The position numbers and the translations under genes were made by a program. DNA of 64,000 nt from Armatimonadetes bacterium UBA1398 (lineage in GTDB: Bacteria > Armatimonadota > Zipacnadia > UBA1398), in assembly GCA_002305165.1 (NCBI GenBank), contig DBQI01000011.1, forward strand, positions 33,754 through 97,753. The letters run 5' to 3'. Below the pieces are notes generated by a model. The model ran no database searches and was not told the origin of the DNA. It was given only the letters and a program-made list of their open reading frames with translations. The first letter of the stretch is position 1, and the number at the start of each line of letters is the position of its first letter. Below are positions 40,956 through 49,200 of this stretch, one piece after another.

Positions 40956-42242
40956 ATGGCTGGCAAGATGCCCACCTACAAGAGCGCCCTTCTCATCTGC
41001 GACGGCTTGGGAGACCGGCCTGTGGCCGCGCTCGGCGGGAAGACCCCCCTCGAGGCGGCGAACACGCCCACCATGGACCGGCTCGCGGCCGAGGGCGCGA
41101 CGGGTCTCATGTACCCGATCTCGCCCGGCATCGTCGCGGGCAGCGACACCTCGCACCTCGCCCTCCTCGGCTTCGATCCCTTCGAGTGCTACTCCGGCCG
41201 CGGCCCCTTCGAGTGCGCGGGCATCGATATGGATGTGCGCCAAGGCGATGTGTGCTTCCGCGTCAACTTCTCGACGGTCTACGATGACGCCGAGCACACT
41301 CCCAGCATCGACCCGGAGACAGGCGCTCTGAAGGCCACCGTTCAGGATCGGCGGGCCGGCCGCATCGAGACGGGCACCGATCAGCTCGCCGCCGCCCTCA
41401 ACGGGATCGAGATCGACGGCGTGCAGGTTCAGTTCAAGGAGTCTGTCGCTCACCGCGCCGGTCTCATCCTGCGGGGCGAGGGGCTGGGGCAGAACGTCAG
41501 CGACGTGGATCCGCACGCGGTCGACACCGAGATCTGGATCGCCAAGGGCGCGGACCCGGCCTCCCAGAAGACGGCGACGGTCCTCAACAAGTTCGTCGCG
41601 AAGTCATACGAGATTCTCAAGGACCTCGAGGTGAACAAGCAGCGAGTGGCCGAGGGCAAGCTCCCCGCCAACGTGGCGCTGCCCAGGGGCGTCGGGACGG
41701 CTCCCGCTCTGGGGGACTTCAATGAGCGCAACCACGTGAAGGCGGCTTGCATCGTTGAGACGGGCCTCATCCGAGGCATCGGCGTGTACCTGAACATGGA
41801 CATCGTGGATGTCGAGGGGGCCACGGGAGGGCTCGATTCCGATCTGCAGGCGATGGCGCGCGCGATCGTAGCCGCCCTCGCGGACCACACCTTCGTGCTC
41901 TGCAACATGAAGGGCCCGGACATCGCGGGTCACGATGGCGACGCCCAGGCGAAGATCAAGATCATCGAGGCGATCGACGCGGCCGTGAAGACGATCATCG
42001 AGGAAGGACCTCAGGACCTGATCCTGGCCATCACCGGGGATCACTCGACTCCCGTCGACAAGGGGGACCACGGCGGGGACGCGGTACCCTTCCTGCTCCA
42101 CGGTCCCGGCGTGACGCCCGATAGGGTCACCGCCTTCGGCGAAGGCCCGTGCGGCGCGGGCTCCCTGGGGACGTTCGTGGGCCAGAACGTGACGCCCATG
42201 TTGACGAACCTGATGAACGTCCAGCCCAAGTTCGGCGCCTAA
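40956..42242 (+). CDS. apgM: 2,3-bisphosphoglycerate-independent phosphoglycerate mutase, archaeal type
   Basis: 428 residues of the alkaline-phosphatase superfamily. LLICDGLGDRP near the N-terminus (Asp16) and GSDTSHLALLGFDP (Ser63 nucleophile) mark the metal and catalytic residues; FVLCNMKGPDIAGHDGD and ITGDHSTPVDKGDHGGDAVP carry the C-terminal metal ligands. It interconverts 2- and 3-phosphoglycerate in glycolysis or gluconeogenesis. This short archaeal-type ApgM also occurs in Thermotogae and some deep bacteria. ATG 40968 is an alternative start. Followed by the Hdr cluster after 103 nt. Confidence 0.92.
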   Translation: MAGKMPTYKSALLICDGLGDRPVAALGGKTPLEAANTPTMDRLAAEGATGLMYPISPGIVAGSDTSHLALLGFDPFECYSGRGPFECAGIDMDVRQGDVCFRVNFSTVYDDAEHTPSIDPETGALKATVQDRRAGRIETGTDQLAAALNGIEIDGVQVQFKESVAHRAGLILRGEGLGQNVSDVDPHAVDTEIWIAKGADPASQKTATVLNKFVAKSYEILKDLEVNKQRVAEGKLPANVALPRGVGTAPALGDFNERNHVKAACIVETGLIRGIGVYLNMDIVDVEGATGGLDSDLQAMARAIVAALADHTFVLCNMKGPDIAGHDGDAQAKIKIIEAIDAAVKTIIEEGPQDLILAITGDHSTPVDKGDHGGDAVPFLLHGPGVTPDRVTAFGEGPCGAGSLGTFVGQNVTPMLTNLMNVQPKFGA

Positions 42243-42345
42243 GGGGCCGCAGGGGGCGCGCGTCCGAGGTTGTGGGAGGACTCGCCCGAGGATCGAACAA
42301 ACAACACTGGCTCTGCACACGAAACGAGCCCAGTGGAGAGATACA

Positions 42346-44394
42346 ATGGCTGAGATCCCTCGCGCCGCTGTCATTGGCGCCGGGCCCGCGGGCCTGGCGG
42401 CAGCGCTGAAGCTGGCTGACGGCGGTTTGCGCGTACTGCTCCTCGACGCCGAGGACCGGCTCGGCGGCAGCCCCTTCGAGTTCGGGTGCAAGGCCACGGA
42501 CCGCTGCGCCAACTGCTACGCCTGCCTGACCCTGCAGCAGATCCGCGACGTGCAGACTCATGAGTCCATCGAGGTCGTCACGGCCGCGCGCGTGACCGAC
42601 CTGACCGGGCCGCCCGACGGCCGGGTGCTGCACATCGGCGACCGGCAAGAGCCCGTCTCGGGCGTCATCGTCGCAACGGGCTACCGTCTGGCGGAAGTGG
42701 AAACCGCTCGACCGGACTACGGGCTCGGCGCGGTCCCGGGCGTTGGCACGGCGCTGGAGCTCGAGAAGCGCTTCAGAAGCGGATCGCTCGGCGACAGTCC
42801 TCCGCGCACCCTGGCCTTCGTGCAGTGCGCCGGCAGCAGGGACAGCGCGATCGGGCGCGACTACTGCTCCCGAGTATGCTGCACCTATGCCCTCCGGCTC
42901 GCGCGCGCCATTCACCATCGCATCCCCGAGATCGAGATGACCCTCTTCTACCAGGATCTCACCCCTGCCGGCGCGGGTTTCGACGCCTTGGTGGCGGAGT
43001 GTGAGAGCATCATGGCCCTGCGCCGAGGGCTCCCCGCGAAGGTCTACCAGGAGCCCGGCGGCGCTCGGCCCATCGTGTGCCGCGCCGATACGCTCACGGG
43101 TCGGATCTCGGAGGAGCCCTACGATGAGGTGGCCCTCTCGGTGGGCCTGTGGGCGCGGGAGGATCCGGAGCTGGAGTCCGTCCTTGGACTGGCCAAGGAC
43201 GAGCACGGGTTCTACGAGGGCAGCAGCCAGCACCGGGTCCTGCTGGCGGGCGCGTGCCGCGGGCCGATGTCCATCGGCGAGGCGTCCGAGGATGGCCGAG
43301 TCGCGGCGGCGGAGCTGCTCCGCCGTGTCGGAACCACCGTGCGCGGGGCCGTGGCGATCATCGGCGAGGATGAGCACGCCGAGGCCGTCGCCCGCAGGGA
43401 AGGCTTCGAGCCGGTGAGGGCGAGGGCCATGAGCGGCGTCGCGGGCGCCTTCATCGCCGAGACCGACGAGGCGGCTGTTCCGGTGGTGGGCGGCATCTTC
43501 GTGGGGCGTCGAGCCGATGCCGAGGAGGAGCCGCTGCCGCCCCATGTCCGGAGCCTCTACAGCAAGAGCGGTTACGGAAAGGCCCAGAGCGCTCGGCGGG
43601 TGGCGATTCTGCTCGACTTCTGGGCACCTTACTCGCGGATAGCACATGAGAAGGCCCTGGAACTCGCGGCGTCCCGCACGGGCGAGAAGCAGCGAACGTG
43701 GATCCTCTGCCGTCACGCCTTCACGGGGGAGCAGGGGCTCGAGGCGCTGATGACTCAGGTTCGGGAGTCGGGAACCGCGATCATCCACCTCCCCGAAGCG
43801 CCCGAGGTGGAATCGGGCCTGCTGACCTACGTGGACCCGGGGATGGGGAAGCGGCAGGAGCTGAAGGTGGACTTGATTGTGGCCGCCCCAAGCCTCGGGC
43901 CGACGAGCGGCCAGCTCCTGGATCTCGACGCGCACCACCTGAACGGCAGGGCGCGCCTCGGGGCGGCGCATCCGACCGAGACGCCCGTGGAGGAGCTCCA
44001 GCCACCGAGCAACCCCCATCTAGGGCTCTCCGGAACCCCGCGCGAGGGGATCCATGTCATCGGGTGGCTGAGGGATCCGGGCGCCTCGCGGGAGGCCGCG
44101 CGGCGTGCGGAGGCGGCTGCGCTCGCCGATCTGGCGACGCCGCGGCAAGGGGGCCGCGCCGAGGTGGATCCCGCCAAGTGCGCGATCTGCCTAACGTGCA
44201 TCCGCGCGTGCCCGCACAGCGCTCCGGTGGCCATCTACGATGAGGAGCGGGAGAGGGACGTGAGCTTCATCCAACCCGAGGCGTGCGTGAGTTGCGGGCT
44301 CTGTGTCAGCCTATGCCCCGCCTCCGCGATCAGCCACTCGAACCACTCGGACGAATCAATCGCGCGGAACCTGGAGGAGCTCCATGCTGAGTAA
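42346..44394 (+). CDS. hdrA: Heterodisulfide reductase subunit A-like bifurcating flavoprotein
   Basis: 682 residues. FAD motif GAGPAGLAAA (11-20) at the N-terminus; the HdrA-specific cysteines are C48, C54, C57, C60 (DRCANCYAC) and FVQCAGSRD...YCSRVCCTYAL further on. Two C-terminal ferredoxin clusters start at C612 and C647 (CAICLTCIRACP, CVSCGLCVSLCP). In Hdr complexes HdrA carries the bifurcating FAD. Here it heads hdrA-mvhD-metV-metF-hdrC-hdrB, all joined by 4-11 nt overlaps. ATG 42346 has GTGGAGAGATACA upstream. A middle region (about 390-560) is less conserved. Confidence 0.9.
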   Translation: MAEIPRAAVIGAGPAGLAAALKLADGGLRVLLLDAEDRLGGSPFEFGCKATDRCANCYACLTLQQIRDVQTHESIEVVTAARVTDLTGPPDGRVLHIGDRQEPVSGVIVATGYRLAEVETARPDYGLGAVPGVGTALELEKRFRSGSLGDSPPRTLAFVQCAGSRDSAIGRDYCSRVCCTYALRLARAIHHRIPEIEMTLFYQDLTPAGAGFDALVAECESIMALRRGLPAKVYQEPGGARPIVCRADTLTGRISEEPYDEVALSVGLWAREDPELESVLGLAKDEHGFYEGSSQHRVLLAGACRGPMSIGEASEDGRVAAAELLRRVGTTVRGAVAIIGEDEHAEAVARREGFEPVRARAMSGVAGAFIAETDEAAVPVVGGIFVGRRADAEEEPLPPHVRSLYSKSGYGKAQSARRVAILLDFWAPYSRIAHEKALELAASRTGEKQRTWILCRHAFTGEQGLEALMTQVRESGTAIIHLPEAPEVESGLLTYVDPGMGKRQELKVDLIVAAPSLGPTSGQLLDLDAHHLNGRARLGAAHPTETPVEELQPPSNPHLGLSGTPREGIHVIGWLRDPGASREAARRAEAAALADLATPRQGGRAEVDPAKCAICLTCIRACPHSAPVAIYDEERERDVSFIQPEACVSCGLCVSLCPASAISHSNHSDESIARNLEELHAE

Positions 44395-44770
44395 GGACAC
44401 CGTGGCGTTCCTGTGCGCGAACGGCGGGCAGCTCCTCGACGCGGCCTACCCCGAGGTGCTCGGTGACGCCGTTCGCGTGCCCATTCCCTGCGCATCGCGC
44501 CTGGATGTGGTTCACGTGCTGCGCGCCGTGGAGCAGGGGGCTCGAAGGGTCCTCGTGGTGGCATGCCCCGCAGGCAACTGCCGGTCCATGGTAGGCCCTG
44601 ATGAGGCCGAGAGGCGCCTGCATCGGGCCGCGGCGCTGCTGCGGGAGGCCGGCTCACATGCTCAGTGCATCCTGGCTCGGGCCGCGGCGAACGCGCCCGA
44701 GGACTTGAGAAGCACCCTCGCCGCTAGCCTCGAGGATGCGGCGAACCAGATCGAGGAGGCCCCCGCATGA
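44384..44770 (+). CDS. mvhD: MvhD/FrhD-like iron-sulfur subunit with a missing cysteine
   Basis: 128 residues from ATG 44384 (GGAGGAG upstream), overlapping hdrA by 11 nt. MvhD passes electrons from a donor such as hydrogenase to HdrA using a [2Fe-2S] cluster bound by family motifs CNWC, CSGR and CHxGDC. Here the counterparts are FLCANGG (one Cys only), IPCASRL and VACPAGNC, so the second Cys of the first motif is Gly. Four Cys remain, possibly enough for a cluster. The gene overlaps metV by 4 nt (ATGA). In MetVF-Hdr complexes it may link to NADH- or ferredoxin-using partners. Confidence 0.75.
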   Translation: MLSKDTVAFLCANGGQLLDAAYPEVLGDAVRVPIPCASRLDVVHVLRAVEQGARRVLVVACPAGNCRSMVGPDEAERRLHRAAALLREAGSHAQCILARAAANAPEDLRSTLAASLEDAANQIEEAPA

Positions 44771-45456
44771 TCGTCGCGGACCGCAAGCCCCTGGACGAGA
44801 TACTGGAGATGGTTGGGGATGCGAACCGCATCCTCGTCTCGGCATGCAACACCTGCGTCACCGTGTGCTTGGCCGGCGGCCGTCGCGAGGCGGCCGTACT
44901 CGCCTCGCAGATCCGCATCCATGCCCAGGAGGCGGGGCGGACCGTAGAGGTGCGTGAGAACTGCCTGGAACGGCACTGCGACGCGGAGTTCCTCGCCGAG
45001 CTGGCGGGCGAGCTGGAATGGGCCGATGTCATGGTCTCCACCGCCTGCGGGGTGGGGGTCAACCTCGCCTCGGAGGTCTACCCCTCGGCCCGCATCATCC
45101 CCGGGCTGAACACGAGCTTCTTCGGGGCGACAGACGCGCCCGGGCGCTGGCTAGAGATGTGTGGGGGGTGTGGCGACTGTGTCCTCCACCGCACGGGCGG
45201 GATCTGCCCGATCGTGCGATGCGCCAAGTCGATCCTGAATGGGCCCTGCGGCGGGAGCCAGGATGGCAAGTGCGAGGTCGATCCCGACACGACGTGCGCG
45301 TGGCAGGAGATCATCGACCGGCTCGCACTCCAGGGGCGCTCGGCCGAGCTTGAGGCCGTGGAGCCGGTCAAGGACTGGGGCACCAGCCACTCCGGCGGGC
45401 GACGGCGGCGCATCGTGGACGAGGTCTTCCAGGCCGAAGGGGAGGGGGAGGCGTGA
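44767..45456 (+). CDS. metV: MetV-like iron-sulfur subunit of methylene-tetrahydrofolate reductase
   Basis: 229 residues, a MTHFR_C / MetV-type protein. Cysteines are clustered: C27, C30, C34 near the N-terminus and in the C-terminal half CGGCGDC (132-138), CPIVRC (147-152), CGG (161), C169 and C177, with the family string RCAKSILNGPCGGSQDGKCE. In Moorella-type systems MetV partners MetF and carries [4Fe-4S] clusters that connect it to HdrABC-MvhD. The ATG overlaps the MvhD stop (ATGA) and its own stop overlaps metF. Confidence 0.88.
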   Translation: MIVADRKPLDEILEMVGDANRILVSACNTCVTVCLAGGRREAAVLASQIRIHAQEAGRTVEVRENCLERHCDAEFLAELAGELEWADVMVSTACGVGVNLASEVYPSARIIPGLNTSFFGATDAPGRWLEMCGGCGDCVLHRTGGICPIVRCAKSILNGPCGGSQDGKCEVDPDTTCAWQEIIDRLALQGRSAELEAVEPVKDWGTSHSGGRRRRIVDEVFQAEGEGEA

Positions 45457-46451
45457 TGACAGCCCAGGCGCCAGCGGAAGGTATGGTAGTGGGATCGAAC
45501 CTGGAGCGGGTGCTCCGGGCCGGTCACTTCGCGGTGTGCGGCGAGATGGGCCCGCCTCAGAGCTGCTCGGCCCAGGCCGTCCTGAACAAGGTCTCGCTCT
45601 TCAAGGGCAACGTCGATGCCGTGAATCTCACGGACAACCAGACCGCCATCGTGCGGATGTCCTCCATCGCCGCGGCGAAGCTGATCCTGGATGAAGGCCT
45701 GGAGCCGATCATCCAGATGACGGTGCGAGACCGGAACCGCATCGGCCTCCAGTCCGACCTGCTGGGAGCGGCCGCGCTGGGAATCCGCAACGTTCTCTGC
45801 CTCTCGGGCGACCACATGCGCTTCGGGAACCATGGGTCCGCGAAGGCCGTGTACGACATCGATTCAGTGCAACTGGTGAACACGGTCCACCGGATGCGGG
45901 AGGAGTCGCTGCTCATCTGCGGCGACGGCACTCCGCCCAAACCCCGGAAGCCGGACGCGCCCTGGAACAATGTGCCCACTCCGCTGTTTGTGGGCGCCGC
46001 GAGCAACCCCTTCGGCGATCCTCTGGAGTTCCGCGTGGTTCGACTCGCCAAGAAGATCGCGGCGGGCGCGGACTTCATCCAGACCCAAGCCATCTACGAT
46101 CTGCCGCGGTTCGAGCGGTTCATGGCGATGGTTCGCGACCGCGGGCTCCATGAGAAGGTCTTCATCATGGCCGGCGTGCTGCCCGTCAAGTCGCCGCGCG
46201 CCCTCACCTACATGCGCGATGACGTGCCTGGGATGTCCATCCCCGAGGAACTCGTGAAGCGCATGGAGGGCGCCGAGGACAAGGAGGAAGAGGGCATCGC
46301 GATGTGCGTGGAGATCATCGAGCGGGTCCGCGCGATCGAGGGTGTCCGGGGGGTCCATATCATGCCTCCCATGTGGGAGAAGGTGATCCCGGCGATCGTC
46401 AGCCGGGCTGGGCTCCTTCCCCGACCGACCTTCGAGGGTGAGCCGGCGTGA
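45453..46451 (+). CDS. metF: Methylenetetrahydrofolate reductase MetF
   Basis: 332 residues, FAD-type TIM barrel. Conserved blocks: FAVCGEMGPPQSCS (substrate Glu region), NLTDNQTAIVRMS, EPIIQMTVRDRNR, VLCLSGDHM, DFIQTQAIYDL and MAGVLPVKSP. Reduces methylene- to methyl-tetrahydrofolate, or the reverse in methyl-oxidising bacteria. Starts at GTG 45453 or ATG 45456, overlapping metV. Lacking an obvious NADH-binding domain, it likely takes electrons through MetV and the Hdr module. Its stop overlaps the hdrC start (GTGA). Confidence 0.92.
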   Translation: MMTAQAPAEGMVVGSNLERVLRAGHFAVCGEMGPPQSCSAQAVLNKVSLFKGNVDAVNLTDNQTAIVRMSSIAAAKLILDEGLEPIIQMTVRDRNRIGLQSDLLGAAALGIRNVLCLSGDHMRFGNHGSAKAVYDIDSVQLVNTVHRMREESLLICGDGTPPKPRKPDAPWNNVPTPLFVGAASNPFGDPLEFRVVRLAKKIAAGADFIQTQAIYDLPRFERFMAMVRDRGLHEKVFIMAGVLPVKSPRALTYMRDDVPGMSIPEELVKRMEGAEDKEEEGIAMCVEIIERVRAIEGVRGVHIMPPMWEKVIPAIVSRAGLLPRPTFEGEPA

Positions 46452-46957
46452 ACGACTTCACCGACGCGATCAACGCCATCTCCCAGACCAACGTGATGCG
46501 GTGCTACCAGTGCGGGCGCTGTTCGGGCAACTGCCCCATGGCTCATGAGATGGATCTGCTGCCCCATCAGGTGATCCAGCACGCGCTCATGGGCGACCGG
46601 CAGGTGTGCGAGACGAAGTCGATCTGGCTCTGCGACGGCTGCCACACGTGCACGGAACGGTGTCCCCGGGGGATCGACATCGCTGGCGTGATCGACGCGC
46701 TGCGCATGGTCACCACGAGCCGGGAGATGCCACTGGCGAAGTTCAACGAGTCGATCCTGACGGGGGTGCGACGGACGGGCCGGCTCAACGAGGTGATCCT
46801 CGGCATCCACTTCAATCTCACCGCGAAACGTGGGTTGTTCAATGGAGTCGGGGACGCCATGCGGCTGTTCCGTAAGGGCAAGCTGCCCATCATCCCCCAC
46901 AGAGGCGCGAACCTGTCGAAGCTGATGGACAAGGTCCGTGGGGGTGAGGGGCGATGA
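46448..46957 (+). CDS. hdrC: Heterodisulfide reductase subunit C-like ferredoxin
   Basis: 169 residues with two [4Fe-4S] motifs: CYQCGRCSGNCP (C19, C22, C25, C29) and CDGCHTCTERCP (C62, C65, C68, C72), the HdrC arrangement. HdrC relays electrons between HdrA and HdrB. GTG 46448 overlaps the metF stop; its stop overlaps the hdrB ATG. A C-terminal helix region (about 95-150) is typical for the family. Confidence 0.9.
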   Translation: MNDFTDAINAISQTNVMRCYQCGRCSGNCPMAHEMDLLPHQVIQHALMGDRQVCETKSIWLCDGCHTCTERCPRGIDIAGVIDALRMVTTSREMPLAKFNESILTGVRRTGRLNEVILGIHFNLTAKRGLFNGVGDAMRLFRKGKLPIIPHRGANLSKLMDKVRGGEGR

Positions 46958-47796
46958 AGCTCGCCTACTTCCCGGGATGCGCGGCCACGGGCACGGGGCG
47001 AGAGCTGAACTCGTCCACGCTGGCTGCCTGCCAGGCCTACGGCATCGAGCTCGCGGAGATACCGAACTGGGTGTGTTGCGGCGCCTCGGCGGCCCACATG
47101 ACCCACCCCAATCTGGCCCGTGCCCTTCCCGCCGTCTCGCTGGCGAAGGCGGCGACCATGGACGTGGAAGGCGTGCTCACCGCCTGCGCCGCCTGCTACA
47201 ACCGGCTGCGGCTGGTGGAGCTTGAGTGCAAGGAGTCCGACGCGGCGCGGCAGGAGATCGAGGCGCTCGCCGACGTGAAGCTCGAAGCCGTGCCGCCCGT
47301 GCGTCACATCATCGAGGTCTTCGACCCCGCCCAGGTCGCCGCGAAGCGATCGCGGGCCATGTCGAGCCTGAGGGTGGCGTGCTACTACGGATGTCTGCTC
47401 ACGCGGCCAAAGGAGGTCTCCCTGGACCCGAACACGGTGAACCCGAGGGTGCTCGATGACCTGATTCGGGCCTGTGGCGCGGAGACGGTGGAGTGGCCCT
47501 TCAAGACGGAGTGCTGCGGGGCATCCCTCGTGTTGCCCCAGCCCGAGTCGGTGGCGCGGCTATCGGGCCGACTGCTCGACGCCGCGCAAGCCTGCGGGGC
47601 CGAGGCCATCGTGGTGGCCTGCCCCCTCTGCCACAGCAATCTCGACCTGATGCAGCCAACGGCAAGGCGGGCGTTGGCTACAGCCTCGCCGCTGCCGATC
47701 CTGTATCTCACCGAGCTGGTCGCCCTGGCGCTGGGGGCGCCTGAGTCCAAGCTCGACCTGGGCCGGCACACGGTCCCGGTACCGAGCCTCGCGTAG
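46954..47796 (+). CDS. hdrB: Heterodisulfide reductase subunit B-like protein
   Basis: 280 residues with two CCG domains that ligate the non-cubane [4Fe-4S] clusters: PNWVCCGAS (C41, C42) with FPGC9 and C78/C81, and FKTECCGASL (C187, C188) with CYYGC (143, 147) and CPLC (223, 226). In methanogens HdrB reduces CoM-S-S-CoB; here, in a met cluster and without CoM or CoB biosynthesis genes in view, it more likely serves electron transfer to or from MetVF. Last gene of the six-gene operon. Confidence 0.92.
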   Translation: MKLAYFPGCAATGTGRELNSSTLAACQAYGIELAEIPNWVCCGASAAHMTHPNLARALPAVSLAKAATMDVEGVLTACAACYNRLRLVELECKESDAARQEIEALADVKLEAVPPVRHIIEVFDPAQVAAKRSRAMSSLRVACYYGCLLTRPKEVSLDPNTVNPRVLDDLIRACGAETVEWPFKTECCGASLVLPQPESVARLSGRLLDAAQACGAEAIVVACPLCHSNLDLMQPTARRALATASPLPILYLTELVALALGAPESKLDLGRHTVPVPSLA

Positions 47797-47812
47797 CCTG
47801 CCGGCCGGGCCG

Positions 47813-49120
47813 CTAGATCCTCGGCAGCTCGTAGCCCTCTCTCCGGGGTCGGTCGAGGTGGCGGTTCGCCTCTTCGTCATCGAACCGCTCGGCGACGGGG
47901 TCCCATCGCACATGCCGGCCGACCCAGCGAGCGATGTTGCCGAGATGGCAGATCGTGCTCGACCGGTGCCCGATCTCGACATCGCACACGGGCTTCTCGC
48001 GGCTGTAGATGCACTCCAGCCAGTTCTCCATGTGGTTGTCGCTGACGTACAGCGGCACGGCGGGGTCGGCCATGGCACGCTCGGCGATCTCCGGCGGATC
48101 CGAGGTGACCACATTGCGGTCGATGCGGATAGTGCCCTCATCGCCGATGAAGACCGCGCCCCCCGGGGGGCCATCGCCGAGTTCCATGACCGTGTCGCCG
48201 GGGTACCGCATGAAGACCTTGGGAGAGCTAGTGGCGGCCTCCCCGGGGCCTCGTCCCGTCGGCTCGGTATATGTCGGCGGATCGAAGTCCGGGCCCTCGG
48301 TCCAGATCTCGAGGGGGCCATACTCGTCCATACCGAGTGCCCACTGCACTTGATCGAAGCCGTGGCTGCCCCATCCGGTCATCTCTCCCCCCGACCAGTC
48401 CACGAAGCTGATCCAACCGGGGTTCGCCCGCGGGGTGAAGATGTCCGTGTGGAAGCTCCTCGGCTGGGTGGGCCCGAACCACATGTCCCAGTCGAGCCCC
48501 TGGGGCACATCCTGGGCAGGCAGTCCGCAGAGCCAAGGGCTGGGGTAGTTCGCCGCGATGACGCGGCGTATCCGCCCGATGGCGCCGTTGAGCACCAGCT
48601 CGCACCCCCTCCGGTTCGGCTCCATTGAGCGCTGCTGGCTGCCTGTCTGAAGCACCCGCCCATACTTGCGGACGGCCTCCACCATGAGCCGCCCCTCGCG
48701 GATGGTGTGACACATGGGCTTCTCGGCGTAGACGTCCTTGCCGGCCTGGCAGGCGTGGATAACTACCAACGCGCGCCAGTGGTCCGGGGTCGCGGTGAGA
48801 ATCGCATCCACGTCATCCCTGGCGAGGAGGTCCTGGTAATCCTGGTAGGCGGCGCAGCCGTACTTGGCGGCGACCTCCTGAGCCCTGGGCCAATAGGCGT
48901 CGGCGACGGCAACGATCCGGGTCTTCTCCGAGGCGGCGGCCTGGGCGAGGATCGCCTGGCCCTGCCGTCCCACGCCGATCCCGGCGATGCCGATCTTCTC
49001 GTTCGGGGCCACTCGGCCATCCCGGGCGAGGACGGTTGAGGGCAGGATAGCGGGGAGCGCCGCGGCCGCGGATACAGCGGCCATGTGGCCAAGGAACTCT
49101 CGCCGGTTAGCGCGTGCCAT
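47813..49120 (-). CDS. Tat-exported Gfo/Idh/MocA-family oxidoreductase
   Basis: 435 residues from ATG 49120 with GAAGGAG upstream; the longer frame to 49159 is less likely. Tat signal RREFLGHM (residues 6-13) precedes a Rossmann fold (GIAGIGVGRQG 44-54) and the EKP motif (VYAEKPMCHTI) whose Lys is the usual catalytic residue. C-terminal dimer domain follows. Such proteins oxidise sugars or sugar amines with NAD(P), and Tat-exported ones act in the periplasm on glycan-derived sugars. It converges on hdrB (16 nt between stops) and shares the minus strand with a large secreted enzyme. Confidence 0.85.
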   Translation of the reverse strand: MARANRREFLGHMAAVSAAAALPAILPSTVLARDGRVAPNEKIGIAGIGVGRQGQAILAQAAASEKTRIVAVADAYWPRAQEVAAKYGCAAYQDYQDLLARDDVDAILTATPDHWRALVVIHACQAGKDVYAEKPMCHTIREGRLMVEAVRKYGRVLQTGSQQRSMEPNRRGCELVLNGAIGRIRRVIAANYPSPWLCGLPAQDVPQGLDWDMWFGPTQPRSFHTDIFTPRANPGWISFVDWSGGEMTGWGSHGFDQVQWALGMDEYGPLEIWTEGPDFDPPTYTEPTGRGPGEAATSSPKVFMRYPGDTVMELGDGPPGGAVFIGDEGTIRIDRNVVTSDPPEIAERAMADPAVPLYVSDNHMENWLECIYSREKPVCDVEIGHRSSTICHLGNIARWVGRHVRWDPVAERFDDEEANRHLDRPRREGYELPRI

Positions 49121-49200
49121 AGGAATCGCTCCTTCTCGTTGATCGTCGGACGTTCTCACGTCACGCTCTTCTAGCGCGTGCGTGAGCCCTCCTGCCCCCG

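Noticed and set aside
42127..44019. 630-codon minus-strand open frame opposite hdrA
   Set aside because: Opposes hdrA, whose cysteine motifs are intact; low-complexity translation.
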